In this document: in pieces, positions 21,881-33,320 of the stretch
How the letters are laid out: every line of letters starts with the position of its first letter
Numbering within the stretch: position 1 is the first letter of the stretch
NCBI GenBank assembly: GCA_012845835.1
Contig: JABAKD010000023.1
Span: 27,011,972 to 27,075,971 of the forward strand
From: Undaria pinnatifida
Taxonomy: Eukaryota; Sar; Phaeophyceae; Laminariales; Alariaceae
Reading direction: 5' to 3'
Length of the DNA: 64,000 nucleotides
The notes under the pieces: generated by a model
Told to the model about the DNA's origin: nothing
What the model saw: only the letters and a program-made list of their open reading frames with translations
The model's database searches: none
Made by a program: the position numbers and the translations under genes

Positions 21881-23814
21881 TTAGAAGTGCTTGAAGGCGT
21901 CCGGGACGGCGGCGGAAGGCTTGGCGGCCTCCTCCTCGTGGGTGGTGCCGAGCTCCTTGTGTACTTTCTTGGTGTTGAGAATGCCGTCGACCGTGGACGT
22001 CCACGGGCGCTTCGAGCAGTACAGGTGCAGAGGGCGAGAGTCCCAGGCCTTCACCACGAGCTCGCCGATCTTGATCTTGCCGATGCACCCCTTGGTGATG
22101 TCCTTGTTGTTCGTGGAGCTGCTGGACGTGTAGCAAGCTTTCTGAAGTTTTGGCGGGGGAGAGGGAGAGTGGCAAAACACGAGGGACAGGGGACGCACAG
22201 CAGAGAAAAAAACGGTTCACGGGGAAAGAATGGTGGGAAACATAACAGGGATGAGGAAAGGAAAATATAGGAACAGGGAAAAAAGACAAATCATACGAAG
22301 TATGCATACACTAAAGCTTAGGAAATAGGTGAACTGGCAGGCGAAAAAACGAAACAGAAGACACGGGTGTAAATCGCGAGCATTCGCACGTTCAGGACAC
22401 ATACCGAAAACATGACATAAATAATGAAAGGAGGCAGTGAGAAATCGAAACGACAGTAAACACATGAAAGGAAGCGCAAACATGTTATTTTTTTATAGCG
22501 ATGCGGACCCAAAACACCGAAAACACAATCAACACCCCTACGTTACGCTGAACGGGACTATAGAATGCAGATGGAGAGCAGAAGACAAAATTTATGCATA
22601 CACTAAAGCAGAGGAAATAGGTGAACTGGCAGGCGAAAAACGAAAGGGAAGGCATGGGAGTAAGCGTACGCAATTGGAGGACACATATAAAAAAAACGTA
22701 AATAATGAAAGGAGGCAGTGAGTAATCGAAACGACAGAAAACACATGAACGGAAGGGCAAAACATGTCATTTGTTTGTAACAAGGACCCAAAACACCGAA
22801 AACACAAACAACACCCCGACGTTACGCTGAACGGGACTATATAATGCAGATGGAGAGCAGAACAATACACGATTACGAGGAAACGACAGGTATCACGTCC
22901 ACGATGTCTTGCCCAGAGGTGGCAGTTGTCGCGTACTTGAACTTCCCGCCGTCAGAAGTCCTTGCCCCGCTGCACAGGTTGAAGCAGGCGTGGATGTTGT
23001 TCCACACTGCGAAAAAAGCAGAAATAGCGTTAAGCAAGCGTGCAGTTTGTTGAGCGGCCAGAAAAGAACAGGCGAATAAAATATAACAAAGTTAAAGTGG
23101 TCTGAAGAACAACTTCAAGACCGCAGCACACAAAATGATCTTCTGTAATTAGACAGAGGGAGTTTTAACAGCAGGGGGATAGAGGGAGGAAGAAAACTTG
23201 GACAAAGAGGGACCGGGCGTGGCTGAATAGAAGTGACAGCAATTTTTCAGTTTAGAATTGCGATGCTGACGTGAGCAGAGCAAACTATCCGTCGAGAACG
23301 GACGGATTGGTCAACTTTCACAAGCAAGTGCGAAAGAAAAACTGTAGGCAACGGTGAAACGGAGTGATTGAAACCGGCAGGCGGAATGCGAGCATCAGAG
23401 CACGCGTGAAAACTGACGTCTCTCGTTCTAGTTGAAATTGCGCGAGAAAAAGCACCACACAAAGCACGAACGTCTGGGTTATACTGTTTGAAATTGCGTG
23501 AGAAAAAAACGCAAAAACTCACCTGGGTATCCACGGTCGTCCTTTTCGTCCGTGGGTTGGCCGAGCGTCGGGGTTCTTCTAACGGGAGCGTTGCAGATGA
23601 CGCAGAACTTGAGGTGGTCCTGGCTGGCCTGGAGGATAGTGGTCGTGACTGGGCAGCTGTCAGCGTCGCCGTAGGCCCGTTGGTCGCACGAGCCAAACGC
23701 TCCGACGCCGTCTTTCTTTTTGACGGCCTTGACGTAGCCCGTGCAGCCAGGAGAAGGGCGCGGCCAGTCGGGGTTCCCCTTCTCTAGGATTGCGCGGGGT
23801 TTCGCACCACCCAT
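21881..23814 (-). CDS. Three-exon gene for a 220-residue cysteine-containing protein of unknown function
   Basis: Exon 1 is 23,814-23,523, exon 2 is 23,006-22,897 and exon 3 is 22,141-21,881 (stop TAA). The first donor is CAG/GTGAGT and its acceptor TTTTTTCGCAG; the second donor is GAC/GTGATA and its acceptor AAAACTTCAG. Phases agree (exon 1 leaves one base, exon 2 ends on a codon), and the joined frame has 220 codons. The ATG follows GTCA and has an in-frame TGA 36 bases upstream. The protein starts MGGAKPRAILEKGNPDWPRP, is rich in Cys (CDQR, CVIC, ACFNLC, KACYTS, KGCIG, LYCSK) and ends with an acidic-to-Ala tail, FKHF. There is no obvious signal peptide or membrane segment. Codons are GC-rich compared with the flanks. 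I do not recognise the family; paired Cys suggest a structural or metal-binding fold, which is inference. Exon 2 boundaries rest on splice consensus alone. Confidence 0.7.
22298..22870. repeat. Tandem duplication within intron 2 of the spliced gene
   Basis: Two units of about 285 bp start at ATGCATACACTAAAGC (about 22,302 and 22,594). Each carries GAAATAGGTGAACTGGCAGG, AATAATGAAAGGAGGCAGTG and TTACGCTGAACGGGACTATA. Frames read through it are repeat by-products. Confidence 0.85.
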
Positions 23815-24071
23815 TGACTTGTCAGAGTTGTGGTCGGTCTTTCACTTGCTGGTGGAAGATTTCGAGAGCTGAGAAAGAGAAACACCAGCACCACCACCCT
23901 TCTTGATTTTCTTGAGGCTGAAAAGAGGCTGAAAGGGTAGTGTGATGGCTGTGCGGAGGGAGGTTTCGCGCAATTCCGCTGTCCAACGGAACTGGCTTTG
24001 GCTCGTCCGCTTACGTGGCAAGAACGGATGGCGGAAGAATTGTAGAAACCGTTATAACGGTGTTGAAGCAA

Positions 24072-25640
24072 CGAAATAAATTTTTACTTTGTTGAAAAAA
24101 AGACTGTAGTTTGTACACAGCACAGATGATGCATTTAATATCACAGCAATCATTCGTAGTTTCCGCAGGACACGTCACGGTATTATATGCAATGGATAAC
24201 ATCAAGCGGGTTAAATCAATACCGGATCGGACAACTTACAACAAAGTTCCGACGGAAGAGAACGAAAAGAGAACAGCAGGCGGGAACAGAAACGTTGCCA
24301 CGTCATACGCAACAGTAGCAATAATAGGAAAATACTATTTTTTCTGGGCGCAAAAGTACACGTGATATTATTTTCTGGGTGTGAAACGGTGGGGGTAAGG
24401 GTGGAGGAGAGCCAAGGAGGGGGGCGGAGCTGGGGGGAGGGGAACCCCACAGGGATATTTTGTTCTGGGCGCAACATTTCACGTCTTTTTTTTTCTGGGT
24501 GGGACACGATGGGGGTGATCACTTAGACAAACATAACCGCGTGGAAATGTTCGCGAGTGGATGACGATGAACCTTCATGGCAAAGCAATCAGTGGTGCAC
24601 CTGTTGGGTAGTCACTAGCAGATGAAAAGACATTATAAACACACTGGATCTTTCATTCCTACCTAACAAAACAAAACGCACAAAATGTCTCCGCGAGAAA
24701 AAGCACACGAAGAAACAAAAAATGAAATATGGAACGTGTCTGAACAGCAGAAAACCTTGTCCATCTAAGGTGTGCGTATAGAAAACTATAATGGATGCAA
24801 TGAGCCCTTATGTTGGTTTTTCTGTGTATAAGGGTATGGTGTGGTGTGTGTGCAGCGAGTATTTATGGGGCATAGGGAACAACTAAATTGTCAACATTGC
24901 GCTGCCCTTGCTGTATGTATGTAGTTAAACCTAAAATAGCCAGAACCAAACACGGATCAGCCAGAACCTAAAACGGATCATAATCAACTCGGGTGCCTCC
25001 AACTTGGACAGCCGTAACTCTGCTCGCACGCCGAATCTTGTTTCCGTGTAAGTTGTGCGTAGATGGAAAACATTGCCCTGCGCCGTGGAGCTTTCCAAAA
25101 CGTAAAATGTGCAAAGGTGACGCGGAGCTGGAGGAGCTTGTGAGCTGCAAGTACGACCAATTGAATGGTTGCAACTCAACTTGGCAAGCTGCGTGGTACA
25201 TGGTTATATAAATAACACAAGAAGCGCGCGACAAAAAATAAGAATGAAATCTGCACAGATCCAGAGACATCCGGCTATCTACGCAGCTATGGCATGCAAA
25301 TAAACCTGTAGGGTTAAATACGGGAAATATGAGAGTTGTGATAAATCCACGCACGGCATAGATCAGCACAGCAAACACAGGATACTTTACGAACTTACAC
25401 CGAAGAGGTGAGAGCAGCACCAGCAGCAACACACGGCAGCAGCGGCGGCGGCGAACGCAGAGGCGGGCGATAACCCAGCGAGGAATTGCGACACAGCAGC
25501 AGTAGTGTCTTCGGCAGCGGCCATCCGGCAGGTGAAGGAGCACACAGCACTGTATAGCAGCGGCCATCCGGCAGGAGGAGGATCACACACAGCGCTGGCA
25601 CTGGCTTGGCGAGGTCATGACCATAGAAAGCCGGTATTTG
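24072..25640. other. Upstream of the spliced gene, then unassigned repeats
   Basis: Short TTTTCTGGGYG motifs recur at 24,338, 24,371, 24,463 and 24,493 around G-rich runs. A family J copy lies at 25,140-25,205 (minus). GCAGCGGCCATCCGGCAGG is duplicated at 25,516 and 25,557. No gene is supported. Confidence 0.4.
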
Positions 25641-25647
25641 ATTTTTA

Positions 25648-26573
25648 GAAACGAACGCAGTAGTCGCCAGCAGCAGCAGCAGCAGCAGCGGCACTACCAC
25701 ACAACAGCAGTGGCGCAGTACGTACCGACCAATCCACGACGGCAGCACAGCAGTACGGCAGGAGGCAAGCAGCAGCAGCAGCAGCGATACTACCACACAA
25801 CAGCAGTGGCGCAGTACGTCGCGACCAATCCACAACGGCAGCACAGCAGTACGGCAGGAGGCGGGAGCTGGGTGGGATTTGCACTTTCTTACGATTCTCC
25901 ACTTTCCGGGGGAGAGCGCGAGCCGTCCCCGGGAGAGGCTTTTCATGCCCCCCGCTCGCGGAGTTGGGACTCGTCGGCCGTTGTGTCGCCGGGGACACCG
26001 AGGGCTGATGTATAGGGGGGGCGTGGCACGGGCGTGTGGTCGCTAGGGGCCGGGTGGCGAGCGGTAGAGCGGAGAGTTGTACGTGTACCGATTTAAGAGT
26101 TTGGTCAATTAGCCCGCTTCACGCTCAGGGCTCCCACGTAATGTTAGTTACCCAGAAACAAACGCAGTAATCACCAGCAGCAGCAGCAGCAGGAGCGGCG
26201 GCACTGCTACTGCAGTACAACAGCAGTGGCGCAGTACGTACCGACCAATCCACAACGGCAGCACAGCAGTACGGCAGAAGGCGTGAGCTGGGTGGGATTT
26301 GCACTTACGATTCTCCACTTTCCGGGAGGGAGTGCGAGCCTTCCCCGGGAGAGGCTTTTCATGCCCCCCGCTCGCGGAGTTGGGAATCGTCGGTCGTTGT
26401 GTCGCCGGGGACACCGAGGGCTGATGTGTAGGGAGGGCGTGGCACGGGCGTGCGGTCGCCAGGGGCTGGGTGGCGAGCCGTAGAGCGGAGAGTTGTACCT
26501 GTACCGATCTAAGAGTTTGGTCAATTGGCCCGCTTGACGCCCAGTGGTCACACGTAATGTTAGGTACCCATAT
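25648..26573 (+). repeat. Direct repeat pair of ~510 and ~418 bp
   Basis: Copy 1 is 25,648-26,155 and copy 2 is 26,156-26,573. Each starts with a (CAG)n run and CAACAGCAGTGGCGCAGTAC, passes AGCTGGGTGGGATTTGCACT and GTGTCGCCGGGGACACCGAG and ends CACGTAATGTTAG..ACCCA. Copy 1 holds an extra internal duplication of about 105 bp. They could be tandem LTR-like units, but no element ends or interior were found. Polyalanine, polyglutamine and leucine-rich frames are by-products of the CAG runs. Confidence 0.85.
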
Positions 26574-26574
26574 A

Positions 26575-27070
26575 CACGTTTTTCCATTCCGTTCCTTCGG
26601 ATCACATGGTATAGATTCTAATCATGCTATTAATAAGGCGATCTGCATGATATGCGTTCCTAATTATGCTACGTAAGACTACTTTGTTTAGCCGTGTCTT
26701 CCCAGTCCATCAGATATTACATAACCCGAATTATAACCATATTTTCCATCCCCAGTCCTCAGGCTACATGATATGCGTTTCATATCATGCTAGGACAAAT
26801 TTGTTTGGCCGTGTTTTCCAGTCATACAAATACCAGGTATGAAATAACCCAAGATTGTGATGATACGGTATACTGAATGATAGCCTTTTTTCCACCCCGT
26901 GCCTTCAGATCAAATGATATTGATTCCGCTCATGCTAAAGCCACTTCATTTTTCGTGTCTTCCCTGTAACATAATATACAACATAACCCAATGACCATGA
27001 TAATAATTTTTCCGTTCCATTCCTTTGTTACTGCATAATATCTGAACGTAATCGCTCCAAGACAAATTGG
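26575..27070 (+). repeat. Satellite family G, second locus
   Basis: About four degenerate ~110-bp units with TTTCCATTCC, GCATGATATGCGTTCC and TTTGTTTAGCCGTGTCTTCC. As at 16.6 kb, a family H element is adjacent. Confidence 0.7.
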
Positions 27071-27075
27071 TTTAA

Positions 27076-27385
27076 TTTTTTTTTTTTTTATCCTTCGGCG
27101 GATGGGGAAAAATAAAACTTTACCTCACCACACTTCCACGTATTTTCATACGCGTCGTGTGTCGATTTAACTCAGTTGCTTTCGCAGCCCAACGCTAGCT
27201 GGCGCACCCTTCGGATCCCATTGTAGGTATAGCGTGAGTTGTCCTTATCAGTGGTTTTCGTTACAACCCCGGCAGCGCAAGCTGCCGCTGTATACGGATG
27301 CGTGTGTACGTCGACCCGGCCTGTCCCCTGAGGGTCAGGTTCGGTGAAGATAGCCACCCGGAATGTCATCTTTCCGGGTAGTGTG
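27076..27385 (-). repeat. Family H poly(A)-tailed repeat, longest copy
   Basis: T run, then ATCCTTCGGCGGATGGGG and the same downstream blocks as 6,338-6,475, extending further with GTTACAACCCCGGCAGCGC and TACGTCGACCCGGCCTG. It lies directly 3' (minus strand) of the gag-like region and could be that element's 3' untranslated region. Confidence 0.7.
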
Positions 27386-27838
27386 AGACTTGCGTAAGCT
27401 CACCCACTAACAAAACCCCTGGCCATGGGAGATGGCCTTCCGCCGGACTTGGTCCAGTTACGGTCCACCCTACCCATTCGGGCGTTGGTCCTCGGTAACT
27501 TTATCTTCCGGTTACCCAAATATGATATTGCTCAAACTATAATCAGTCTTTCATATTTCCCACCCCATATCTCTTCTGACTGCTTGCTATTCTTCGCTCA
27601 AATACTTTTCCAATATTACTACCAACCACCAAATCACGTACCCATCACCTCCTTCAACGAAACGGACTTTGGTTGGGGTACTCCGGCATACTCTATTGAC
27701 CTGGACACGCCATCCTTGCCAATAGTCCAAGATTTCGGTCCCCATCTTCCACCTTTCCACACGAAGTCTTCTCGACGTTTCGTTGTTGGCCCCGTGCATA
27801 CACGGAGCGCGTCTCCCTAGGTGGAAGTTTGACCTCCA

Positions 27839-28760
27839 CTACCTCCTCCCACTCCTCCCACTCCTCCAACTCCTCCACTTCCTTGATGAGATCACGCGAA
27901 GCCTTCGCCCCCCCCCGGGTGCATTCCCAGGCGCAGAAGAACCGACCCTCGTTGCCACCTTCTCCAGCCCCCCCCCCAAAAAAAAAACTGCCTCTTCCAC
28001 CGCTCGCTTTTCCATTTCCCCTCGCCTCGTGAGATAATGTTGGAATTGGCACGACTCTCCTCTAGCACATGACCGGTGTTTCCACCGAAACGACATGTAC
28101 CATCCGGACACCTTGACTCCCCCAAATCCTCCATCCGCTGCGTTCGTCCTAACGATTGCCCACCTTGCCGTTGCTGCTGGGACGTTACTGCTGCTGATTT
28201 TCGTTTGCCAAAATTTCCGGTACCCTCCTCTCCATCCAACAACACCGACGGTAGTGCCCTTGCCGGTGGACTCAAGACACCTTGTTGATCGCTGTCCGAG
28301 TCAAACCGAATTCGGGCAATTCCATCCGGCAATCAACCCAAACGGACCCGCCGAGGGAGGGCCCTTCTGAAAGAACCCCGTAAGCATTGCAGCTACGTAG
28401 TAAATTTGTGTTGTTTTTGCTATATCCTCGTTGATGGCATCCAAAATCTGAGATGACGCCGCCGCACCAAACCTCCCCTTGAACATACTTCCGAACGAAG
28501 CCACATACACGTAAAGATCGTTCCGCAAGGTCACGAACGCCTGCACGAACGACGATGCACGTGTTTTCCTTCCTCACACCCCGTTGCTTCCCGTACCACC
28601 ACCTCGATTCCACGTGTCAATGCTGTAAAACGGTCCTGAACACTCACAGCAGTAGCCGCCGCGTTTCCTCCACCTTGCCTCCCTCTCCCAGTCTTAATCT
28701 GTCTTGGCGCAAAACTATGAACACGTATAGATGACAGCGCATTCAGCATCTTGAACACGG
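27839..28760 (-). pseudogene. Degenerate Gag-like region with a broken zinc knuckle
   Basis: Minus-strand frames shift repeatedly. 28,546-28,301 encodes FVTLRNDLYVYVASFGSMFK and a helix-rich segment with KTTQIYYVAAMLTGFFQ. Further on, near 28,110-28,070, lies CPDGTCRFGGNTGHVLEESR. Its spacing is that of a retroviral-type CCHC knuckle (C-x2-C-x4-H-x4-C) in which the second and last Cys have become Gly and Ser. An acidic Glu/Trp-rich repeat (VEELEEWEEWEEV) follows. I infer a retrotransposon Gag remnant; no protease or RT follows in the right place. Confidence 0.5.
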
Positions 28761-31200
28761 GCTGTCACCACCAGATCATCGCCCACTAACTCCTGAAGTC
28801 TTGTCTTTCCCCCTTCCCCAGTTAGCACTGGCATAATCAATGGCAAAGCAAAATGACGCCGGGATTGCTCCTTGTTCAACAAAGCTACTATTCAATAGAA
28901 GTTTTACTGCTTCCTGTTTTGCTGTTTCCCTCTCTGCAATCGACATGTTCTCCGCCGACTTTCCTACCATTTTGCAATCCTCGTCTTGCTGCATCCCTCC
29001 CTCTTGTGCTAGATTCTCCCCTCAAGTCAAACGCTTTGACATAGCTTGCACCATCGGCACCAGCACAGCCATCTGTTCCGCAAAAGCCTCTGACCTAATC
29101 TAGTTTGTATTCGCCTGGTCTTGAATGACGTCAGCCACACCCCCATCTTATTCACCTCTTCCGACACCTCCGTCACCACTCCCGCCTCCGCCGCCCCCTT
29201 GCGCCTCTCCTTCTCCGCTACCACCACCGCCCTCAAATTCTCCGCCCCTTCCTCCTACCCCAACACCCGTCCTTTGCCTCTCAGCTACCGCCGTGGCATG
29301 ACGTGCCGCTCTCTCCGCCTCCGCCTGGCGCTACTCTGCTTCCGGTTATTTGTGTTCCTCCGACATGGCCCAAATATTCAAATCTTCCGCCGCCAATATC
29401 CCACCTCACAACAGCAGCGGTTCCGTACGTGCTACTGAGACACCCACCAGTTCCCTGTTCCCTGCTGTATCCGCTTTGCTTATGTGCTATCCTCTGCGTC
29501 CTGCCCTGTCTCCTGAATGATGAGAGCTCACCTCACCCAACTCGCTATCTCGTACTAGAATATCCCCTCATAAACAGACCTTCCAAATATATTTGAGATT
29601 CATTCCCGCCCCACAAACCCCAGGTTTCCTACGTTCAATTTTACACGTAGTCTGTACTGGACTGCTTTATATTACGATATTGTGGATACTGCCGGCACTT
29701 CGAGTATTTTGAGGTTCTGCAATGCGGGTAGTGCCAGTACTGGCGGTATTCCGGTTGTTGTTGCTGCGACTTCTGCGGAGTACTCGCAGTACCAAAATAC
29801 CTGCAAAATACTCTGAATATAGCAGGCTATGCTCGCTAACAAGGACGAGAATGGAATAAAAGTGAATGAAGCTGGCATCAGTTGGTCTTCCAGGTGCAAG
29901 CTGACGACTTGCGAATACAAAGAGCTCGACGCACGTCGTACCTTTTTCGTAATACTATTGACAGGGCTAGGCGTTCAAATGCGCTGTTGCGTGGGCGCAA
30001 CTCTTTGTTCGGAATTGCTGTTCAGCGTAGCAGGCGCCGAAAGTCGTGTGGAGGGGCTTTTCGTGTCGCGGTAGTCGAAGAATAATCGTCTAAACTCGCA
30101 TATGGTCACGTCGTTTTCGGGCGTACATTCACGTACATTCACGCATGTATCGCGAAATAAACGTTTTACTAATAGGCGTCTAAACGCACTTGAGTACCAC
30201 GGTACCTGATACATGGTACCTGGTACGTGTTTTTCGGCCGTGTACTCACGCGTATACAGAGGAGCTACAATACGATTTACGAGACGTGTGTGTCAGACCT
30301 GGTAGGCCTCGTCAGGCCTGCTCTCTTCAACCGATTTACCCATCTTAATTTCGAAAGAAGTTACCTCGTACGTGAAATATTCCAAGGACGGTTTTTAATG
30401 CAGCGCAGCATGTTAAGCATGTCTCGCCCAGCAACAAAATAGAATAACATGTATCGACCCTATATTTGTCGGAGTCACAGCTGACGTTGTTAGAATAAAT
30501 TTAGAACATACGTGACACCTGCTTGCGTTTGACAATCCAGCAATACTACTGCCGTACTCCAAAATTACCTGAAAATTACACGATGTCTGCAGTCACGTTT
30601 GCTTCCATTTCTGCGAACCGCCGTCATTCATCCGGTCATCCGGGCTCCGATCGCATACCTGGGGAACGTGTTTTCAGGCGTTAAATTATCGGGATGTTTT
30701 CCCGGGGGGGATGTATCGTTACAACTTGGTTTTATAATGGGTTTTCATATTTTCGCGTAAACCGCCGCTGTGTTCGATTGAATTCGGCTCACATCGGTTG
30801 CTCGCGACCGCAGCAGGCGCAAATACCCGGGACCGCGGATAATAATCTGTCGCTTATTGTAGCCTGGCGGTGGTGGTGCTTCTGTGCAGTGGGTATACAT
30901 GCAAGTAGGCCTTAGTTTTTGAGAGATTCCTGGAATAATGCCTCAAGTACCTTTTCTGAAAAGGACGTGTCTGAACTACGATTTTCGTGCCTATCTTGCC
31001 TGTCTTTCCCAAGGCACGTGTTAGGCACGCTTTCAGGCTATCTCAGGCATTCAGATATATCGCCGTTAGTGTGGAACTCCCAAAATCAAGTGGAAGGGGA
31101 TACCTGGTACCTGGTAAATATTATGTAGGCCACAGCAGCAGTACACTGATGATGTCGTCTATGTGTGATTTGGGGCCGGCACCAACCCTGGGGCTTGATA
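28761..31200. other. Possible upstream part of the gag-like region, then unassigned
   Basis: Minus frames at 28,776-28,994 (helical, Ala/Glu/Lys-rich) and 29,027-29,236 may continue the gag-like element upstream. From 29,500 to 31,200 I see no gene. A fragment of family E is at about 30,755-30,915 (minus), and short ACCACGGTACCTG-type palindromes lie at 30,195-30,225. Confidence 0.35.
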
Positions 31201-31213
31201 TTTTTATCTCCCT

Positions 31214-31335
31214 GCGTGCGCACATGCATGATGCCCATGTTGGTTTTTGTTGAAGTGTTTGTGGCTGCGTGCGCACGTACATGATACGCACGTTGGTTTT
31301 TGTTGAAGAGTTTGTGCTGCATGGGAGCTCGTTTG
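31214..31335 (+). repeat. Two copies of a ~62-bp tandem repeat
   Basis: GCGTGCGCACATGCATGATG...TTGGTTTTTGTTGAAG is repeated as GCGTGCGCACGTACATGATA...TTGGTTTTTGTTGAAG. Confidence 0.75.
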
Positions 31336-31403
31336 TTTTTGCTTCCTTGCAGAGCGTTTGCTGCACACGCACGTACATACAACACCAACTTACATTCTTT
31401 TTA

Positions 31404-32231
31404 GGGCCCGTATTATCGAGGAACATGCCAAATCGTAATTCGATTTTATTTTTTTTAGAATCGAATCGACGTTGCGTCTGATTGGTCGAAAAAAGAATAA
31501 CCGAGCAGGCATTGTCACAATTATTCCGAAAAATGAAATTCAACAAAGAAATAAAAAAATACTTCTTTCATCGAATTTCATCAAATATTGAGTTCGATTT
31601 TGGGAGTTTGTGCACCCAGACGTAGCATGTAGCATGTTCCATGTAAACGAAGCCGGCCACGCGAATTGGTGCCGTGTCGTAGGCTGATTAAGAGGCGAGA
31701 AGCCACCATTGCGAGAGGTAGGACCACTGGAGCAGCCGCAGGGCGACGCCCGAAGGCCGAAGGCTTTAGCATAGCCGAGACCGCCTGCAACGCGTCGAAC
31801 ACAATTGAGACCGCCCCTAATCCAAATTTTCGTCGCCCTGCACCTCGAAAGTTACACGACTAACCACCACATCACGACTTCGCTCAGAAATTCGGCCGCT
31901 ATGTCCCCGTCGCTGCTACGCGTGTCGGGCAATGGGGCTGCGCCAGCCCACCCAAGAGACGCCTTGAGCCATTTACTTGTAGCCGCTGCCGGCAAAAACA
32001 GTCTGCCGTTAGCCGCGGCGATCCGGGGACGACGCGAGCAATCGCTCGCCTCGGTCGTTGCCCACGGGTGTTCGTTAGCCATTTTGCGTTTTTCGACTTG
32101 TACAACACACTACGCAGTTCGACGACAAGAAGCAGGGCCTTTTTTTTTGGGGGTATGTTTCATGAAATCGAATTTAATTCTAAAAGTAAAAACGAATATC
32201 GATTTGGCATGCTCTTCGATGATACGGGCCC
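31404..32231 (+). mobile_element. PIF/Harbinger-like non-autonomous DNA element, copy 2
   Basis: The left end GGGCCCGTATTATCGAGGAA and the right end, reverse complemented, GGGCCCGTATCATCGAAGAG form TIRs of about 45 bp (both continue to GCCAAATCG). The flanks are a perfect TTA duplication (31,401-31,403 and 32,232-32,234). The interior matches 4,859-5,668 inverted. No DDE transposase motif is visible, so it is non-autonomous. Confidence 0.85.
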
Positions 32232-32639
32232 TTAGTGATTAAGTATGACATTCAACCCCGAGAGTGGATCCAGCCAAATGACACTGCACGAGAACGCAGG
32301 TGTGATTGCACGCAAATATATATACTTCCTGGCGAGGTACGTGGTAGTCGACGATCGATGCGTATGCTATGATACCTTTACGTATCACCTGTAGAAGTAG
32401 TACGCATACCGGTTATTTAAATTAATTTGTGCTGCTGCTGTTGTTGTGCTGTTGTACATACAACGCATACATACATGATCACACCACGGCCTCTTTCATA
32501 CCGGTACATAACATTCGACGTATGAGATGAAAACTGATTTTAACAACGTGTCTATGCTGCTGCCTTACGGTGCTACGGGCATACTACTGGGTGGTATAAT
32601 AAATGCCGGCAATTTTCGGAGCGAGATATGACTCTATAT

Positions 32640-32940
32640 AACTACTTACAAATATCGATGTCCTGAGCGACCTCCATGTTTTTCGCGTCCCACACTAACT
32701 TTAAGATATTCTCCTCTCCGGGCGGCTACGAATCGGGCTTTAACGCCTGAAACGGGCTCGAACGCCTGAAACAGTGCTTCTCGGACCGTTCGCACCGTTT
32801 CCTTTTTTACTAGTATCAAACCTTTTTTAAGGTATATATATAAATCCCCCGATTATACCGGAATTCGAACCCACATACACTAGCCTCAGAATCGGACAAT
32901 TTATCCACTAGACTACAAACTCACAGTGACCTTTTGGCCT
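32640..32940 (-). repeat. tRNA-derived SINE copy (family S), left of the gypsy element
   Basis: Read on the minus strand, a tRNA-like head at 32,935-32,865 (GTAGTCTAGTGGAT, then GATTCTGAGGC, then GGGTTCGAATTCC) is followed by a body with GTTTCAGGCGTTCGAGCCC, CCGGAGAGGAGAATATCTTA and TTAGTGTGGGACGCG, ending GATATTTGTAAGTA. TGGTCTAGTGG-type A boxes and a GGTTCGAATCC-type B box are present in the better copies. Confidence 0.75.
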
Positions 32941-32964
32941 ATTAATAGTAAATAGTCCTGTATA

Positions 32965-33320
32965 TGAGGGTTTGAGGTTACCCAGGTTCGACTCGCGACT
33001 TGCAACAACTTCTCTTCTTGTCGTGCGTAGCGTGGATGACACGCCAGGTTGGAGCAAGGTTCGATGGCGAACCAAGCGACGGTAACGATGGAAGTGCCCC
33101 AAGGCAACGAGGGGCTTCAGAGGCAAACAGAGAGTCGGCAGAGATTACTTGTCAGCGGGAAACGTGATGACCCGCTTCCATGTCATCAGAATCTACGGAG
33201 ACTCCACGGCCACTTTTAGTACAAGACACGATATCCAACATCTCTGGAACGGCTACCGTTCATACAAATCTTCACGAGAAAATCTGCTTACGTAACGGTA
33301 GAAAGTGTACCTGCGACCCA
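32965..33320 (-). repeat. 3' LTR of the gypsy element
   Basis: 356 bp, similar to 40,449-40,808 with scattered substitutions; shared blocks include GACTCGCGACTTGCAACAAC and TACTTGTCAGCGGGAAACGT. Confidence 0.92.

Noticed and set aside
23488..23787. Plus-strand frames over the spliced gene (also 21,887-22,270)
   Set aside because: Antisense shadows of GC-rich exons; only the minus strand has consistent splice sites and phases.
25395..25998. Leucine- and valine-rich minus-strand frames suggestive of membrane proteins
   Set aside because: They are translations of CAG-run repeats, duplicated with the repeat units.
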